From contig QHZB01000199.1 in assembly GCA_003224525.1 (NCBI GenBank), forward strand, positions 35,093 through 99,092: DNA of 64,000 nucleotides. Reading direction: 5' to 3'. Position 1 is the stretch's first letter. Each line of letters starts with the position of its first letter. The stretch is from Acidobacteriota bacterium. Its GTDB lineage: Bacteria > Acidobacteriota > Terriglobia > Acidiferrales > UBA7541. The translations under genes and the position numbers were made by a program. The notes beneath the pieces were generated by a model. The model searched no databases, was not told the DNA's origin, and saw nothing but the letters and a program-made list of their open reading frames with translations. Below are positions 30,601 through 38,122 of this stretch, one piece after another.

Positions 30601-31261
30601 CCGTAGACTGATTCACCTTCGCTGGCGAGCAAGTCGGGCAAGGGGGAGGCGGACATGAAGCGAATGGACACGGCGAAGTATCGTTCAGCTCGGAACCACC
30701 TGACTGGTTCCGCGTGAAGTCGTAACCTGGTAGCAGAACCCCTTGCAGCGCCGGATGGGTGGGGTCCACTCCAGTGTCAATGTCCGCGACAATCCCTGTC
30801 CCCAACACATTGAACGTCCTTTGCGTATCCTGGACTCCCACAATCGACGCCGCAGGTTGATTGACGTAGCCATCCCATGCACTCGTCGTGGAACCTGCAG
30901 GGTATGGCACCAAGGTTCTGTTCGACATCACTGTGGCTGGAATCGGCGTGGGAAGAATGTTCAGGCCGCCTACCAAATTAAGCAGCTGATCCAACTCGGC
31001 ATCGATAATCCCCAGCGGATTGCCGAGGAGATTTAGCAGTCCGCTTACGTCGAGTGGACTTGTGATTAGGTAGAGCTCCCCTTGAGGATCACCCAACCCG
31101 CCGACCACCGTGCAGATTGGGGCTAGTAACAGAGGATTGCATGCCGTATTAAGCGCCTGCAGGCTAAGGGACGTGCGCAAGATGATGCGGTTATCCGCCC
31201 GTGCGGGCGTGGCCCATAGCAGCGCCACTAGCGCGCCAGCAAGGCACATTCTACGCTTCAT
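27692..31261 (-). CDS. Subtilisin-like S8 protease with internal membrane helix and tandem Ig-like repeats
   Basis: 1,189 aa from 31261, chosen because aaaggaac lies 8 nt upstream and a signal peptide follows (MKRRMCLAGALVALLWATPA). The S8 domain has Asp in ADIDTGVDPTHPAL (about 162), His in FGHGTMVMG (about 242) and Ser in GWGTSFSAPF (about 388). An 8-residue tandem QSTAAVLD precedes the His motif. Near residue 560-600 a second hydrophobic stretch (WVMLAACFAGLAVLLLFC) and a lipobox-like SLFTYACGG interrupt the chain. The C-terminal half is five to six copies of a roughly 98-residue Ig-like module starting LSSLTLNPTSVTG. It is probably an exported, surface-associated protease. Confidence 0.88.
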   Translation of the reverse strand: MKRRMCLAGALVALLWATPARADNRIILRTSLSLQALNTACNPLLLAPICTVVGGLGDPQGELYLITSPLDVSGLLNLLGNPLGIIDAELDQLLNLVGGLNILPTPIPATVMSNRTLVPYPAGSTTSAWDGYVNQPAASIVGVQDTQRTFNVLGTGIVADIDTGVDPTHPALQGVLLPGYDFTRNQSGGSELNDTSPCPFASCPPPPCPTCSPAKVNQSTAAVLDQSTAAVLDGTPYAAFGHGTMVMGIIHLVAPTAKLLPLKAFHSDGTASLSDILRAIYYAVQNNANVINMSFDITTASAELQKALDYANQQGLISAASAGNDGTAEIVYPAALQTDVMGVASTTDQDARSSFSNFGNTIVWVAAPGEAIVSTYPYNTYAAGWGTSFSAPFVSGGAALLHNVNAAINQSSGAMAVSHAVPLADAGMGHGRLDLCATLASVTAVSCSPDFSVSAAPPSAIITAGQQANFTVSATPLHGSTQTVTWSCTGAPAAATCTVSPSSVTLNGATTATVTLTTMARVLAPPLVLPRYAPPMSTWVMLAACFAGLAVLLLFCTLSRALPKRPGLAAAAGLLVLSLFTYACGGSYSGPPGSPSPTLSSIALNPMSVTGGSPSTGTLTLSGPAASGGAAVSLSSDNTTAATVPASVTVAAGASSATFTVSTSSVTASTSVNISASYAGVTKTASLTVQPQALPTLSSLTLNPTSVTGGGQTSTGTVTLSGPAPSGGVAVSLSSSSTSTATVPASVTVAAGASSATFTVSTSAVTASTPVTLSSLTLNPTSVTGSVQSSTGTVTLSGPALTGGAQVLLSSNNGAASAPASVTIAAGASSATFTVSTSAVTASTPVTISASYAGVSKTASLTVLPQALPTLSSLTLNPTSVTGGVQTSTGTVTLSGPAPTGGAAVSLSSSSTSTATVPASVTVVSGASSATFTVSTSAVTASTPVTISASFAGVTKTASLTVVSQAPPTLSSLTLNPTSVTGSVQSSTGTVTLSGPALTGGAQVLLSSNNGAASVPASVTIAAGASSATFTVSTSAVTASTPVTISASYAGVSKTASLTVLPQALPTLSSLTLNPTSVTGGSPSTGTVTLSGPAPTGGAAVSLSSSTPTATVPASVTVAAGASSATFTVSTSAVTTSTPVTISASYTGTTKTASLTVAPPGTPAGTYTLTITGTSGTLSHSTTVLVTVN
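27745..29490. repeat. Tandem 294-bp repeats inside the subtilase gene
   Basis: Units begin at about 27795, 28083, 28377, 28674 and 29196 on the + strand, each starting near gtgagtgaggc. The spacing is 288-297 bp except for the 522-bp interval, which holds a shortened unit of about 228 bp. The segments 28206-28340 and 28789-28925 are almost identical (one difference noticed by eye), which points to recent duplication or gene conversion. The repeats are in frame and encode the Ig-like modules. Confidence 0.85.
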
Positions 31262-31706
31262 GGCTTGGCGTTCCTTTCCAATCCGCACCTACGCCTCAGC
31301 GCCACTCCTTGCCTCGCGCAATCTGCCCCCATCGAGGACTTTCCCTTTGCGTCCCGGAGGGCATCCTTCATATCTCTGGACATTTTCCCACTCCCAAGCC
31401 CCGTCCCCCAGATCCGAACCGCGCGAATTCAGCATTTCGCGGAAAGACCGGCCCCAGCCCTGCCTCTGAGGGAGGCGCGCCCAACCAATAGCCAGTCGTC
31501 CGGCCTTTCCAAGCTAAATGGGGGGAGAACGGAAGAAAAAAATAGAGGGGAAATACAGCAAAGTGCCCCCAGGTAAATACCCTATTTCAAGCCTCTTATA
31601 ATTAGTCATAGCGAAGCAACGAATTCCTGCGATTTCCGAGGCAAGGGTACCCTGCCGCCGCACCTTCGACCAGCAACACTCCATCGCTGATCGTCATCTC
31701 GGGCGG
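31262..31706. other. Non-coding gap between subtilase and threonine dehydratase
   Basis: No gene is supported. Short ORFs here lack homology and ribosome-binding sites. The subtilase RBS (aaaggaac) is at 31270-31277. An AT-richer stretch about 31590-31620 (tataattag) could be a -10 region, but its strand and target are unclear. Confidence 0.5.
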
Positions 31707-32699
31707 CTAGATGCTGCCGATGGCCCGCTTGAGCACTTCTCGCGATATATTGGCTCCGCTTACCACTAGCACCACGTGATCGCCCGAGCGCACGCTGGAT
31801 TGCGCTAGCGCCGCCGTGCTCGCCGCCCCAGCCGGCTCCGCCAACACGTGTTCTTCCAGAAGTAGCGTCTCAATCGCGCGTAGCAATTGCTCTTCACTCA
31901 CCAGGACCACGTCGTCGACGAGGTTCTTCACGTCGCGCACGTTCTCCGCCTCCGGCGTTCGCGTCGCCAGCCCATCGGCCATCGTGTCGCACGTCTCGGT
32001 GCCCACGACTTTGCCTTCCCTCCAGGACAGGTAGTACGCCGGAGCGCGCTCCGACTGCACGCCGATGATCTTCACTTGCGGCGCGATCTGCTTCGCCGCC
32101 GCCGCGATCCCGCGAATCAGCGCCGTATCCCCCATCGGCACAACGACCGCACTGGTCTCGGGAAGCTGCTCCAGGATTTCGCAGCCAATCGTTGCGGGAC
32201 CGGCAGGCAAATCCGCGTCGGTCGCGTCGTTCAGAAAATGCACCCCCGACTGCTTGGCATACTCCGCCGCCAGCGCGAACGCCGACGCCAGATCGCTCCC
32301 TCCGCTTTCCACAATCGCTGCCCCCAGCGCTGAAATGCGTCCACGCTTGACCGGATTGCAGTTCGCCGGCAAGAAAATCCTGGCCTTGATACCAAACTGT
32401 TTGGCCGCATAAGCCACCGCCGCTCCGTGGTTCCCGGTGCTGCAAGCCGCAACTTCCTGTATCGGCCCGCCATGCAATCTCTGCGCCAGTGCCCAAAACG
32501 CGCCCCGCACTTTGAACGATCCCGTCGGCAGCTCCGTTTCCAATTTCAAATAAACGCTTCTGCCCGTAGTTTGACTGAGGAATGGCGCAGCAATCAGCCG
32601 CGTCGGCGCGAAATACTTTGCCAGAAATCTTTGCGCCTCACGAATCGTAAAAATGTTCGGAATAATTTGCAGACTCGCCTGACCTGCCGAGGAGTTCAT
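31707..32699 (-). CDS. PLP-dependent threonine/serine dehydratase
   Basis: 330 aa from ATG 32699 (MNSSAGQASLQIIPNIFTI); an in-frame ATG at 32747 is possible. The PLP lysine lies in TGSFKVRGAFWA, the Asn of the substrate loop in ACSTGNHGAAVAYAA, and the glycine-rich phosphate loop resembles PMGDTALIRGIAA. No C-terminal ACT domain is present, so it resembles the short catabolic IlvA/TdcB-like enzymes that deaminate threonine or serine. The ATG overlaps the TGA of an upstream aroF-tail-like ORF (ATGA), which implies that the gene was once coupled to a lost upstream gene. Confidence 0.87.
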   Translation of the reverse strand: MNSSAGQASLQIIPNIFTIREAQRFLAKYFAPTRLIAAPFLSQTTGRSVYLKLETELPTGSFKVRGAFWALAQRLHGGPIQEVAACSTGNHGAAVAYAAKQFGIKARIFLPANCNPVKRGRISALGAAIVESGGSDLASAFALAAEYAKQSGVHFLNDATDADLPAGPATIGCEILEQLPETSAVVVPMGDTALIRGIAAAAKQIAPQVKIIGVQSERAPAYYLSWREGKVVGTETCDTMADGLATRTPEAENVRDVKNLVDDVVLVSEEQLLRAIETLLLEEHVLAEPAGAASTAALAQSSVRSGDHVVLVVSGANISREVLKRAIGSI

Positions 32700-32815
32700 C
32701 CAGCCACCGCTGAAGCCGCCGTCTCTCGCTTCCTCGCCTCTCGCCACAATTCCATGTAAGGTTCCTGGTCCTCCATAATACTCTGGAATTGTGCGAGGAG
32801 ATCGGCTAGACCGGC
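32696..32815 (-). pseudogene. aroF C-terminal tail-like fragment, copy A (diverged)
   Basis: The frame ending at 32696 reads FQSIMEDQEPYMELWREARK, and the adjacent RETAASAVAG stop, clearly related to the last residues of the aroF product in this window ([20 protein letters not shown]). No start codon with a ribosome-binding site precedes it, and homology stops before the divergent kinase gene. It is the most diverged of the two extra copies. It may be the end of a lost aroF-like or chorismate-pathway gene that was coupled to the dehydratase. Confidence 0.65.
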
Positions 32816-32878
32816 TTCGCAGCGTTGACTTCGTCGCGTGCGCAACCTAAGATGCCCACAAAGGTAGGTTCCCTCCGC

Positions 32879-35263
32879 ATGATTGGCCAAACACTCGGCC
32901 ATTACCGCATCCTAGAAAAGGTGGGCTCCGGTGGAATGGGTGTGGTCTATCGCGCTCGCGATGAGCAACTTGAGCGTGATGTGGCGCTCAAGGTCCTGCC
33001 GTCTGGTACCCTCAGCAACGATGCTTCCCGCAGGCACTTCCGCAATGAGGCCCTGGCGCTGGCCAAGCTGAACCATCCCAATATTGAAACGGTCTATGAG
33101 TTTGATACGCAGGACGGGACGGATTTTCTAGTGATGGAGTACGTCCCAGGCAAAACGCTTGCGGACCATCTAATCGGAGGTGCGCTTCCGGAAAAAGAAG
33201 TCATCGCGCTGGGGATGCAGATTGCTGCCGCATTGGCAGAGGCCCACGAGCACGGCATAGTGCACCGTGATTTGAAGCCGGCAAATATCGCGTTGACGGA
33301 GAAAGGCCAAGCCAAAGTACTGGACTTCGGCCTCGCGAAACTGCTGCGGCCGCGGGACGAAACGACAGCCGACAACTTATCGAGCACGCAGGGGGCCGCG
33401 GGCACGCTGCCCTATATGTCGCCGGAGCAATTGCGGGGCGAGCAGGTGGATGCTCGCTCGGACATCTACACCATTGGTGCGGTCTTATACGAAATGGCGA
33501 CTTACCGAAGGGCATTCGGCGAACCGCTGGCTTCGCGGCTCATTGATACCATTCTCCATGAACCGCCAGTTACGCCGCGCGCCCTCAACCGCAGGATTTC
33601 ACCGGGTCTGGAAAGAATCATCCTTAAATGTTTGGACAAAGACCCCGAGCAACGCTACCAATCCGCAAAAGAGCTCGTGGTCGATTTGCGCCGGCTGGGG
33701 GAACCCGCCTCTTCTCGTACCGCTTCGCCCGCGTTGACACCGAAGGATCACAGTAAAGCCGCCAGGTCTGCTTCTTACTTCGTCGCCGGGTCACTCGCCC
33801 TTGTGGTCCTGATCCTGGGGTTGAATGTTGGCGGTTGGCACGATCGTCTGATGCTTCACCCGCGATCATCACAGATTCGCTCGCTGGCCGTGCTTCCTCT
33901 GGAAAACCGCTCACATGATCCCGAGCAGGAATATTTTGCGGACGGCATGACCGACGAAATGATCACCGAGCTGGCCAGGGTCAGCGCCCTCAAAGTTATC
34001 TCACGAACCTCCGTCATGCGCTTCAAGAACACAGACAAACCCTTGCCGGAGATCGCCAAGTCTTTGAAGGTGGACGCCGTCGTGGAAGGCTCGGTCCAGC
34101 GCGTCGGAGACCGCGTGAAGATCAGCGCCAGGCTTATCCATGCGCGCAACGATCAAGAGCTTTGGGCTCACAGTTACGAGCGTGACCTGAGTAACCTTCT
34201 GGGACTGCAGCACGAGGTCGCCCAAGCGATTGCAGGTTCCATCGAAGTCACTCTGAAGCCGGACGAACAGGCCGGTCTGCAGCGAGCAGACTCGGTCGAT
34301 CCGGGGGCACACGAAGCTTATTTGAAAGGCCTGTACTATTGGAACAAGCGCACCCCGGAAGGTCTGCAGAAAGCCCTCCAGTACTTTCAGCAGGCGATTG
34401 AAAAAGATCCCAAATACGCCCCCGCTTACGCGGGATTGTCCAATACCTATGCGTTCGCTCCGGAATTGGGACTTCCTTCAGCAGTCGCCAAAGAAAAACA
34501 GAAAGCGGCGGCGCTGAAAGCCGTTCAACTCGACGATACGCTGCCCGAGGCCCATACCTCTCTGGGAGGAGCCTTGGAGGACGACTGGGACTGGAGTGGA
34601 GCTGAGTCTGAGTATAAGAGATCTATCGCTTTGAATCCGAATTATGCCACCGCCAGGCATTGGTATTCCGTCCTACTTTCTGTCCTGGGCCACCACGAAG
34701 AGGCCCTCGCACAAGCTCGCCGCGCGCTTGACCTAGACCCACTCTCGCTCGTCATCCAGGCTAAGTTGGGAGGACGTTACCTCTACGCGCGCCGCTACGA
34801 CGAAGCGAGTCAAGAGTGCCAAAAGGCCATCGAGATGGATTCTGGTTTCGCCCTGGCGCACGACTGTTTGGGCTTTGCGCACTTGCAAAAGGGCCGCTCC
34901 GACGCCGCAGTCGCCGAATTCAGCACCGCCCTGAACCTCTCGCATGGAGACCCGCAATCAATCTCCGCTTTGGGCTACGCCTACGCTATCTCTGGTAAGG
35001 CGAACGAAGCTGCGGCCATCTCCACTCAATTAGAGAATTCCTCCGAGAGCAAGTATCTCCCCGCGTACTTCATCGCCATCGTTGAAGCTGGCCGAGGAAG
35101 AAAGGACGAGGCCATCACTTGGCTCGAGCGCGCCTATGAAAATCGTAGCGCACAATTGCCCGACGCCAAGACCGAGCCCATGCTCGACAGTCTTCGATCG
35201 GACCCGCGCTTCCGGAATCTCATTCGCAAAATGGGCCTACCCTCTGAGCTGCCAACTCGCTAA
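32879..35263 (+). CDS. Ser/Thr protein kinase with TolB-like domain and TPRs
   Basis: 794 aa. The start at 32879 is chosen because aaggtagg lies 10 nt upstream and the kinase fold begins at once (IGQTLGHYRILEKVGSGGMG). Kinase motifs are the Lys in DVALKVLPSG, HRDLKPANIAL and DFGLAKLL, then APE-like YMSPEQLRG. A membrane helix (SYFVAGSLALVVLILGLNVG) separates it from a TolB/FlgO-like domain (LAVLPLENRSHDPEQEYFAD, GMTDEMITELARVSALKVIS) and about seven TPRs. This three-part fusion is common in Acidobacteria. Substrates are unknown. It is divergent from the dehydratase and the aroF-tail fragment. Confidence 0.93.
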   Translation: MIGQTLGHYRILEKVGSGGMGVVYRARDEQLERDVALKVLPSGTLSNDASRRHFRNEALALAKLNHPNIETVYEFDTQDGTDFLVMEYVPGKTLADHLIGGALPEKEVIALGMQIAAALAEAHEHGIVHRDLKPANIALTEKGQAKVLDFGLAKLLRPRDETTADNLSSTQGAAGTLPYMSPEQLRGEQVDARSDIYTIGAVLYEMATYRRAFGEPLASRLIDTILHEPPVTPRALNRRISPGLERIILKCLDKDPEQRYQSAKELVVDLRRLGEPASSRTASPALTPKDHSKAARSASYFVAGSLALVVLILGLNVGGWHDRLMLHPRSSQIRSLAVLPLENRSHDPEQEYFADGMTDEMITELARVSALKVISRTSVMRFKNTDKPLPEIAKSLKVDAVVEGSVQRVGDRVKISARLIHARNDQELWAHSYERDLSNLLGLQHEVAQAIAGSIEVTLKPDEQAGLQRADSVDPGAHEAYLKGLYYWNKRTPEGLQKALQYFQQAIEKDPKYAPAYAGLSNTYAFAPELGLPSAVAKEKQKAAALKAVQLDDTLPEAHTSLGGALEDDWDWSGAESEYKRSIALNPNYATARHWYSVLLSVLGHHEEALAQARRALDLDPLSLVIQAKLGGRYLYARRYDEASQECQKAIEMDSGFALAHDCLGFAHLQKGRSDAAVAEFSTALNLSHGDPQSISALGYAYAISGKANEAAAISTQLENSSESKYLPAYFIAIVEAGRGRKDEAITWLERAYENRSAQLPDAKTEPMLDSLRSDPRFRNLIRKMGLPSELPTR

Positions 35264-35271
35264 CTGGCGCA

Positions 35272-35285
35272 AACTATATGATTTG
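35272..35285. repeat. 14-bp direct repeat, left copy
   Basis: aactatatgatttg here is repeated exactly at 35597-35610. The two copies bracket the ISNCY-derived remnant. They start 46 bp and end 22 bp outside its inverted repeats, so they are not a simple target-site duplication. Confidence 0.6.
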
Positions 35286-35330
35286 CATGTTGAACCTCTT
35301 TGATAGTGTCTCCTTCAGCCCTCATTAGAT

Positions 35331-35575
35331 TAGAAATGTCCCTCACACTGCGACCTCCAGAGGAGGCCCGGTTGAAGAGGACAGCGATGAGTACGAGGGA
35401 ACGTCGACGAGCAGAGGTTTTGCGGCGAGTGAAGAGCCAGACGCTGAGGCTAGTAGACGCAGCGAAGATGTTGGAGCTGAGCTACCGGCAGACCAAGCGA
35501 CTGGCGGACACCCCCAGGACAACACCAAATCAAAAGAAAAGGGACACTTCTGAGGTGGGGAAGGGGACATTTCTA
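35331..35575 (+). mobile_element. ISNCY-derived miniature element remnant
   Basis: Inverted ends tagaaatgtccct (35331-35343) and aggggacatttcta (35562-35575) enclose about 245 bp. Inside, 35387-35503 encodes MSTRERRRAEVLRRVK and then a helix-turn-helix ending LELSYRQTKRL, the N-terminus of ISNCY-type transposases; homology then stops. A second end-like word gggacacttct (35541-35551) lies next to the right end. It looks like an internally deleted IS, MITE-like, with no functional transposase. Confidence 0.65.
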
Positions 35576-35596
35576 AAGGGGCTTGACAACTATATT

Positions 35597-35610
35597 AACT
35601 ATATGATTTG
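35597..35610. repeat. 14-bp direct repeat, right copy
   Basis: Exact copy of aactatatgatttg at 35272-35285; see that entry. The two are 325 bp apart start to start. Confidence 0.6.
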
Positions 35611-35720
35611 TATTGACTTCTGGGGAAGTGTGAGTTAGCTTCCGCCCAGTAATCCCCGGGTAGCACGCCGTTTTCGCCAATTCTCAGCTCAGGCAGACTC
35701 ACAGCTGCCGGGAGGAAATC

Positions 35721-35888
35721 GTGTCCGCGCGCCGGAAGAAATCTGCTGCAAAACAGTCTTTGACCTTTAAGCAGAAACGGAAATTTCGCAAAGTCTTCAA
35801 GCGGTTGGCTAAACAAGCCCGGCAATTGGAACTGCAAATTCGCGACCTGAAGGAGATCGGGAACACCGCTTCTTTTCGCATCCCCTGA
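35721..35888 (+). CDS. Small basic coiled-coil peptide upstream of SagB
   Basis: 55 codons from GTG 35721, preceded by ggagga 5 nt upstream. The product starts VSARRKKSAAKQSLTFKQKR and has a strongly basic first half, a heptad-like helix (KRLAKQARQLELQIRDLKEI) and a neutral C-terminus ending NTASFRIP. It ends 39 nt before the SagB-type dehydrogenase gene on the same strand. RiPP precursors that SagB-like enzymes oxidise have Cys/Ser/Thr-rich cores. This peptide has only a few Ser/Thr residues and no Cys, so it may instead be a small partner protein. No homologue is recognised. Confidence 0.5.
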   Translation: MSARRKKSAAKQSLTFKQKRKFRKVFKRLAKQARQLELQIRDLKEIGNTASFRIP

Positions 35889-35927
35889 AGCTGGCTGCTC
35901 CCCGTGTAAGCCCTTCTGGTAAGAAAA

Positions 35928-37052
35928 GTGACCTCTCGCGGACCACGTCTTCGGCGCGCCACTACCCTTATAGCCCACTGGAAGAAAGACCAGCTCGTTT
36001 TCGAGAACTACTTCACTCGCCGCCGCGTCACTGCTGCTCCACTCACACTCCTCGTGCTCGATTTCTTCAGTCGTTGGCGCGCGCCTTCCGAGTTCTTCTC
36101 CCGGTTTGACAACTATGCAAGACCCAGCCTGGCTCTGGCGCTTCACCAACTCACCCAACGCCACTTCCTGGTTCGAGAAGGTTCTGTGGAGGCCCGGCGA
36201 GATGCACTGTTGGAAAAGGTCTGGGCGCCCTGGCTTCCCGCCGCCGGAATGCTTCAATTCGAGACCCGCAACCTTCGGTACGAATCGAACCTCGCGGCTG
36301 TCCGTCGGCAGTTTCAGCAACGTGCCAGTGAAGTCGCGCCGCCCTCGCCCGTAAAACACTATCGAGAGGCTCCGCAATTCAGTCTTCCCGCGCCTCAGCA
36401 GTCTGGTGCCTTCCCCCAAGTGCTTCTCGCCCGCCGCACCTGGCGCCGTTTCACCAAACGCCCGCTTCGATTGTCGGATCTCGCCACCCTGCTGAACTTG
36501 ACTTGGGGCGTGCACCGCTGGGTGAAACTGCCCGGAGTCGGACGCTTGGCGCTGAAAACCTCTCCCTCGGCGGGTGCACGACATCCCATCGAAGTCTATG
36601 TACTTGCGGTAAACGTCGCTGGCCTACGGCGTGGCCTCTATCACTATGCGGCCGACCGGCATCGGCTGGAGCTCCTGAAACGTGGCGCAACTTCGCGGGA
36701 TGTTGTGGACTTCCTGGCAAACCAGTGGTGGTACCGGCCGGCCGCGGCACTCATGTTGATGACCGCCGTCTTCCCTCGGAACCAGTGGAAATATCGAGAC
36801 TCAACGGCCTATCGCACCATCATGATTGACGCCGGACATGTCTGCCAGACCTTCTGTCTAGTCGCCACCTGGTTGGGCTTGGCTCCTTTCTGCACCATGG
36901 CCTTCGACCAGGTCCGCGTCGAAAAGGAATTGGGGCTCGACGGCATAAAGGAATCCGTTATTTACGCCGCAGGAGTGGGGGCTCGCCCAAGTGGCGTGGA
37001 CTGGGCTCCTTGGCCACATCCCCGAACGTGGGCCGGAATCACCGGTTCTTAG
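35928..37052 (+). CDS. SagB/ThcOx-type FMN-dependent dehydrogenase (nitroreductase superfamily)
   Basis: 374 aa. A GTG start at 35928 follows aagaaaag. Residues 1-140 form an N-terminal domain with winged-helix-like character, as in longer SagB proteins. The nitroreductase core begins LARRTWRRFTKRPLRLSDLA and includes TSPSAGARHPIEVYVLAVNV, QWKYRDSTAYRTIMIDAGHV and LGLAPFCTMAFDQVRVEKEL. Family members oxidise azolines to azoles in thiazole/oxazole peptides, but stand-alone SagB proteins without cyclodehydratase (YcaO) are common and uncharacterised. No YcaO or transporter lies in this window. Confidence 0.87.
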   Translation: MTSRGPRLRRATTLIAHWKKDQLVFENYFTRRRVTAAPLTLLVLDFFSRWRAPSEFFSRFDNYARPSLALALHQLTQRHFLVREGSVEARRDALLEKVWAPWLPAAGMLQFETRNLRYESNLAAVRRQFQQRASEVAPPSPVKHYREAPQFSLPAPQQSGAFPQVLLARRTWRRFTKRPLRLSDLATLLNLTWGVHRWVKLPGVGRLALKTSPSAGARHPIEVYVLAVNVAGLRRGLYHYAADRHRLELLKRGATSRDVVDFLANQWWYRPAAALMLMTAVFPRNQWKYRDSTAYRTIMIDAGHVCQTFCLVATWLGLAPFCTMAFDQVRVEKELGLDGIKESVIYAAGVGARPSGVDWAPWPHPRTWAGITGS

Positions 37053-37285
37053 CGATGCGGGCTTGCTGCGTTCTAAAGATTAGGATTTCCGTTCAGGATC
37101 GCGTTTTACGCGCGCACGGTTTGTTTCCTTGAAATCTCGTGTCAAAGCCATTGCAGTCACCTTTCTGTCCCTTTTGCTGCTTGCAGTCTTGCGCGCGTCG
37201 CGCCGCCCGCCATTTTTCAAGGCTGCGACTTTGGCTTCTGTACGCTTCTCTGCGCCTCTGCGTTATCTGTACTCTGCCCTTTCGC

Positions 37286-37303
37286 AGCACCTTTAAGGGT
37301 GCT
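37286..37303. promoter_or_regulatory. Operator-like palindrome in the promoter of the Phd-RelE operon
   Basis: agcacctttaagggtgct is an 18-bp imperfect palindrome (one symmetric mismatch pair). It fills the 17-nt spacer between a weak -35 TTTCGC (37280-37285) and -10 TATCAT (37303-37308), 23 nt before the antitoxin ATG. The position fits autorepression by the antitoxin, as is usual for Phd/YefM modules. Confidence 0.5.
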
Positions 37304-37325
37304 ATCATCGCCCCACGAGGTGAGT

Positions 37326-37616
37326 ATGTTCGACATTAAGAAAGACATTCAAGCGATGACCACATTCCGGCGCAATCCGGGAGAATTCATGAAACGTCTC
37401 AAGAAAACCAAGAGGCCGCTGATTCTTACCGTTAACGGCAAAGCGGAAGCGGTCGTGCAGGATGCTCAAGCCTATCAGCGCCTCCTCGACATCGCGGCAC
37501 AAGCCGATGCCGTTGAGGGAATCCGGCAAGGGCTTGAGGACGTAAAGAAGGGCCGCGTGCGTCCGGCGCGCGAAGCTCTTGAAATGTTCCGCCGCATCCA
37601 TGAAATACCACGTTAG
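37326..37616 (+). CDS. Type II antitoxin, Phd/YefM family
   Basis: 96 aa. The N-terminal Phd/YefM DNA-binding fold reads FRRNPGEFMKRLKKTKRPLI and LTVNGKAEAVVQDAQAYQRL, followed by a helical toxin-binding tail. The start at 37326 follows gaggtgagt. Its last 17 nt overlap the toxin ORF, typical of a coupled pair. It would neutralise the RelE-like toxin and repress the operon through the palindrome at 37286. Confidence 0.9.
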   Translation: MFDIKKDIQAMTTFRRNPGEFMKRLKKTKRPLILTVNGKAEAVVQDAQAYQRLLDIAAQADAVEGIRQGLEDVKKGRVRPAREALEMFRRIHEIPR

Positions 37617-37905
37617 GCTGACCAGCCGCTCCTTGCGGGACATGGAGGCTATCTACAACTATGTCGAAGGGGATGCTTCGCAGCATGCGTTCGCTTGGTT
37701 CAATCGCCTGGCCAAAGCAATTTATGGTTTGGAGCGATTTCCCAGCCGCGGCCTGGTCATCCCCGAAAAGAAGAAACTTCGTCACCTGCTTTTTGAGAAG
37801 AAGCCACACATCTACAGAATTATTTATGCCGTGGATAAACGCCATCATGTTGTGAACGTGCCCCACATTCGGCACGGCGTCAGGAGCGCACTTTCGGCAA
37901 AGTGA
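37600..37905 (+). CDS. Type II toxin, RelE/ParE family
   Basis: 101 aa. It opens MKYHVRLTSRSLRDMEAIYN and continues with FPSRGLVIPEKKKLRHLLFE, then PHIYRIIYAVDKRHHVVNVP, the usual RelE/ParE strand pattern, ending HIRHG. The start at 37600 lies inside the end of the antitoxin gene (17-nt overlap). RelE-type toxins cut mRNA on the ribosome, while ParE-type ones poison gyrase; sequence alone does not decide. Confidence 0.9.
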   Translation: MKYHVRLTSRSLRDMEAIYNYVEGDASQHAFAWFNRLAKAIYGLERFPSRGLVIPEKKKLRHLLFEKKPHIYRIIYAVDKRHHVVNVPHIRHGVRSALSAK

Positions 37906-37990
37906 GAAGGCTCCTGGGAGCTTTCTCCACCCTCCGCGTCACGGAAACATCGCTCCACATTTCCATCCGAGAACGCGTCTAAGCCGGGCA

Positions 37991-38110
37991 ATTCAGTGGC
38001 TCGCGACAGCGGCAATTTCCGTCTTTCTGGATTGATTCCAAAGCTGAATGTACGGTTCCAGGTCCTTCATCATTTTTTGGAATTGCGCGACGTCCAGCGA
38101 TTGCGCGCCG
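37991..38110 (-). pseudogene. aroF 3'-end duplicate, copy B (about 120 bp)
   Basis: Ungapped alignment with 38824-38943 at the true aroF 3' end shows 17 mismatches in 120 positions by eye and includes the stop codon. The encoded tail AQSLDVAQFQKMMKDLEPYI, then QLWNQSRKTEIAAVASH, matches the aroF C-terminus. Homology stops 12 bp before the stop codon of the XRE antitoxin gene. There is no start codon or upstream part of aroF. It marks one edge of the toxin-antitoxin insertion at aroF. Confidence 0.85.
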
Positions 38111-38122
38111 CAAGACCATCCG

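Noticed and set aside
35595..36584. 329-codon minus-strand ORF over SagB
   Set aside because: Conflicts with the nitroreductase-fold SagB gene on the other strand and has no family resemblance.
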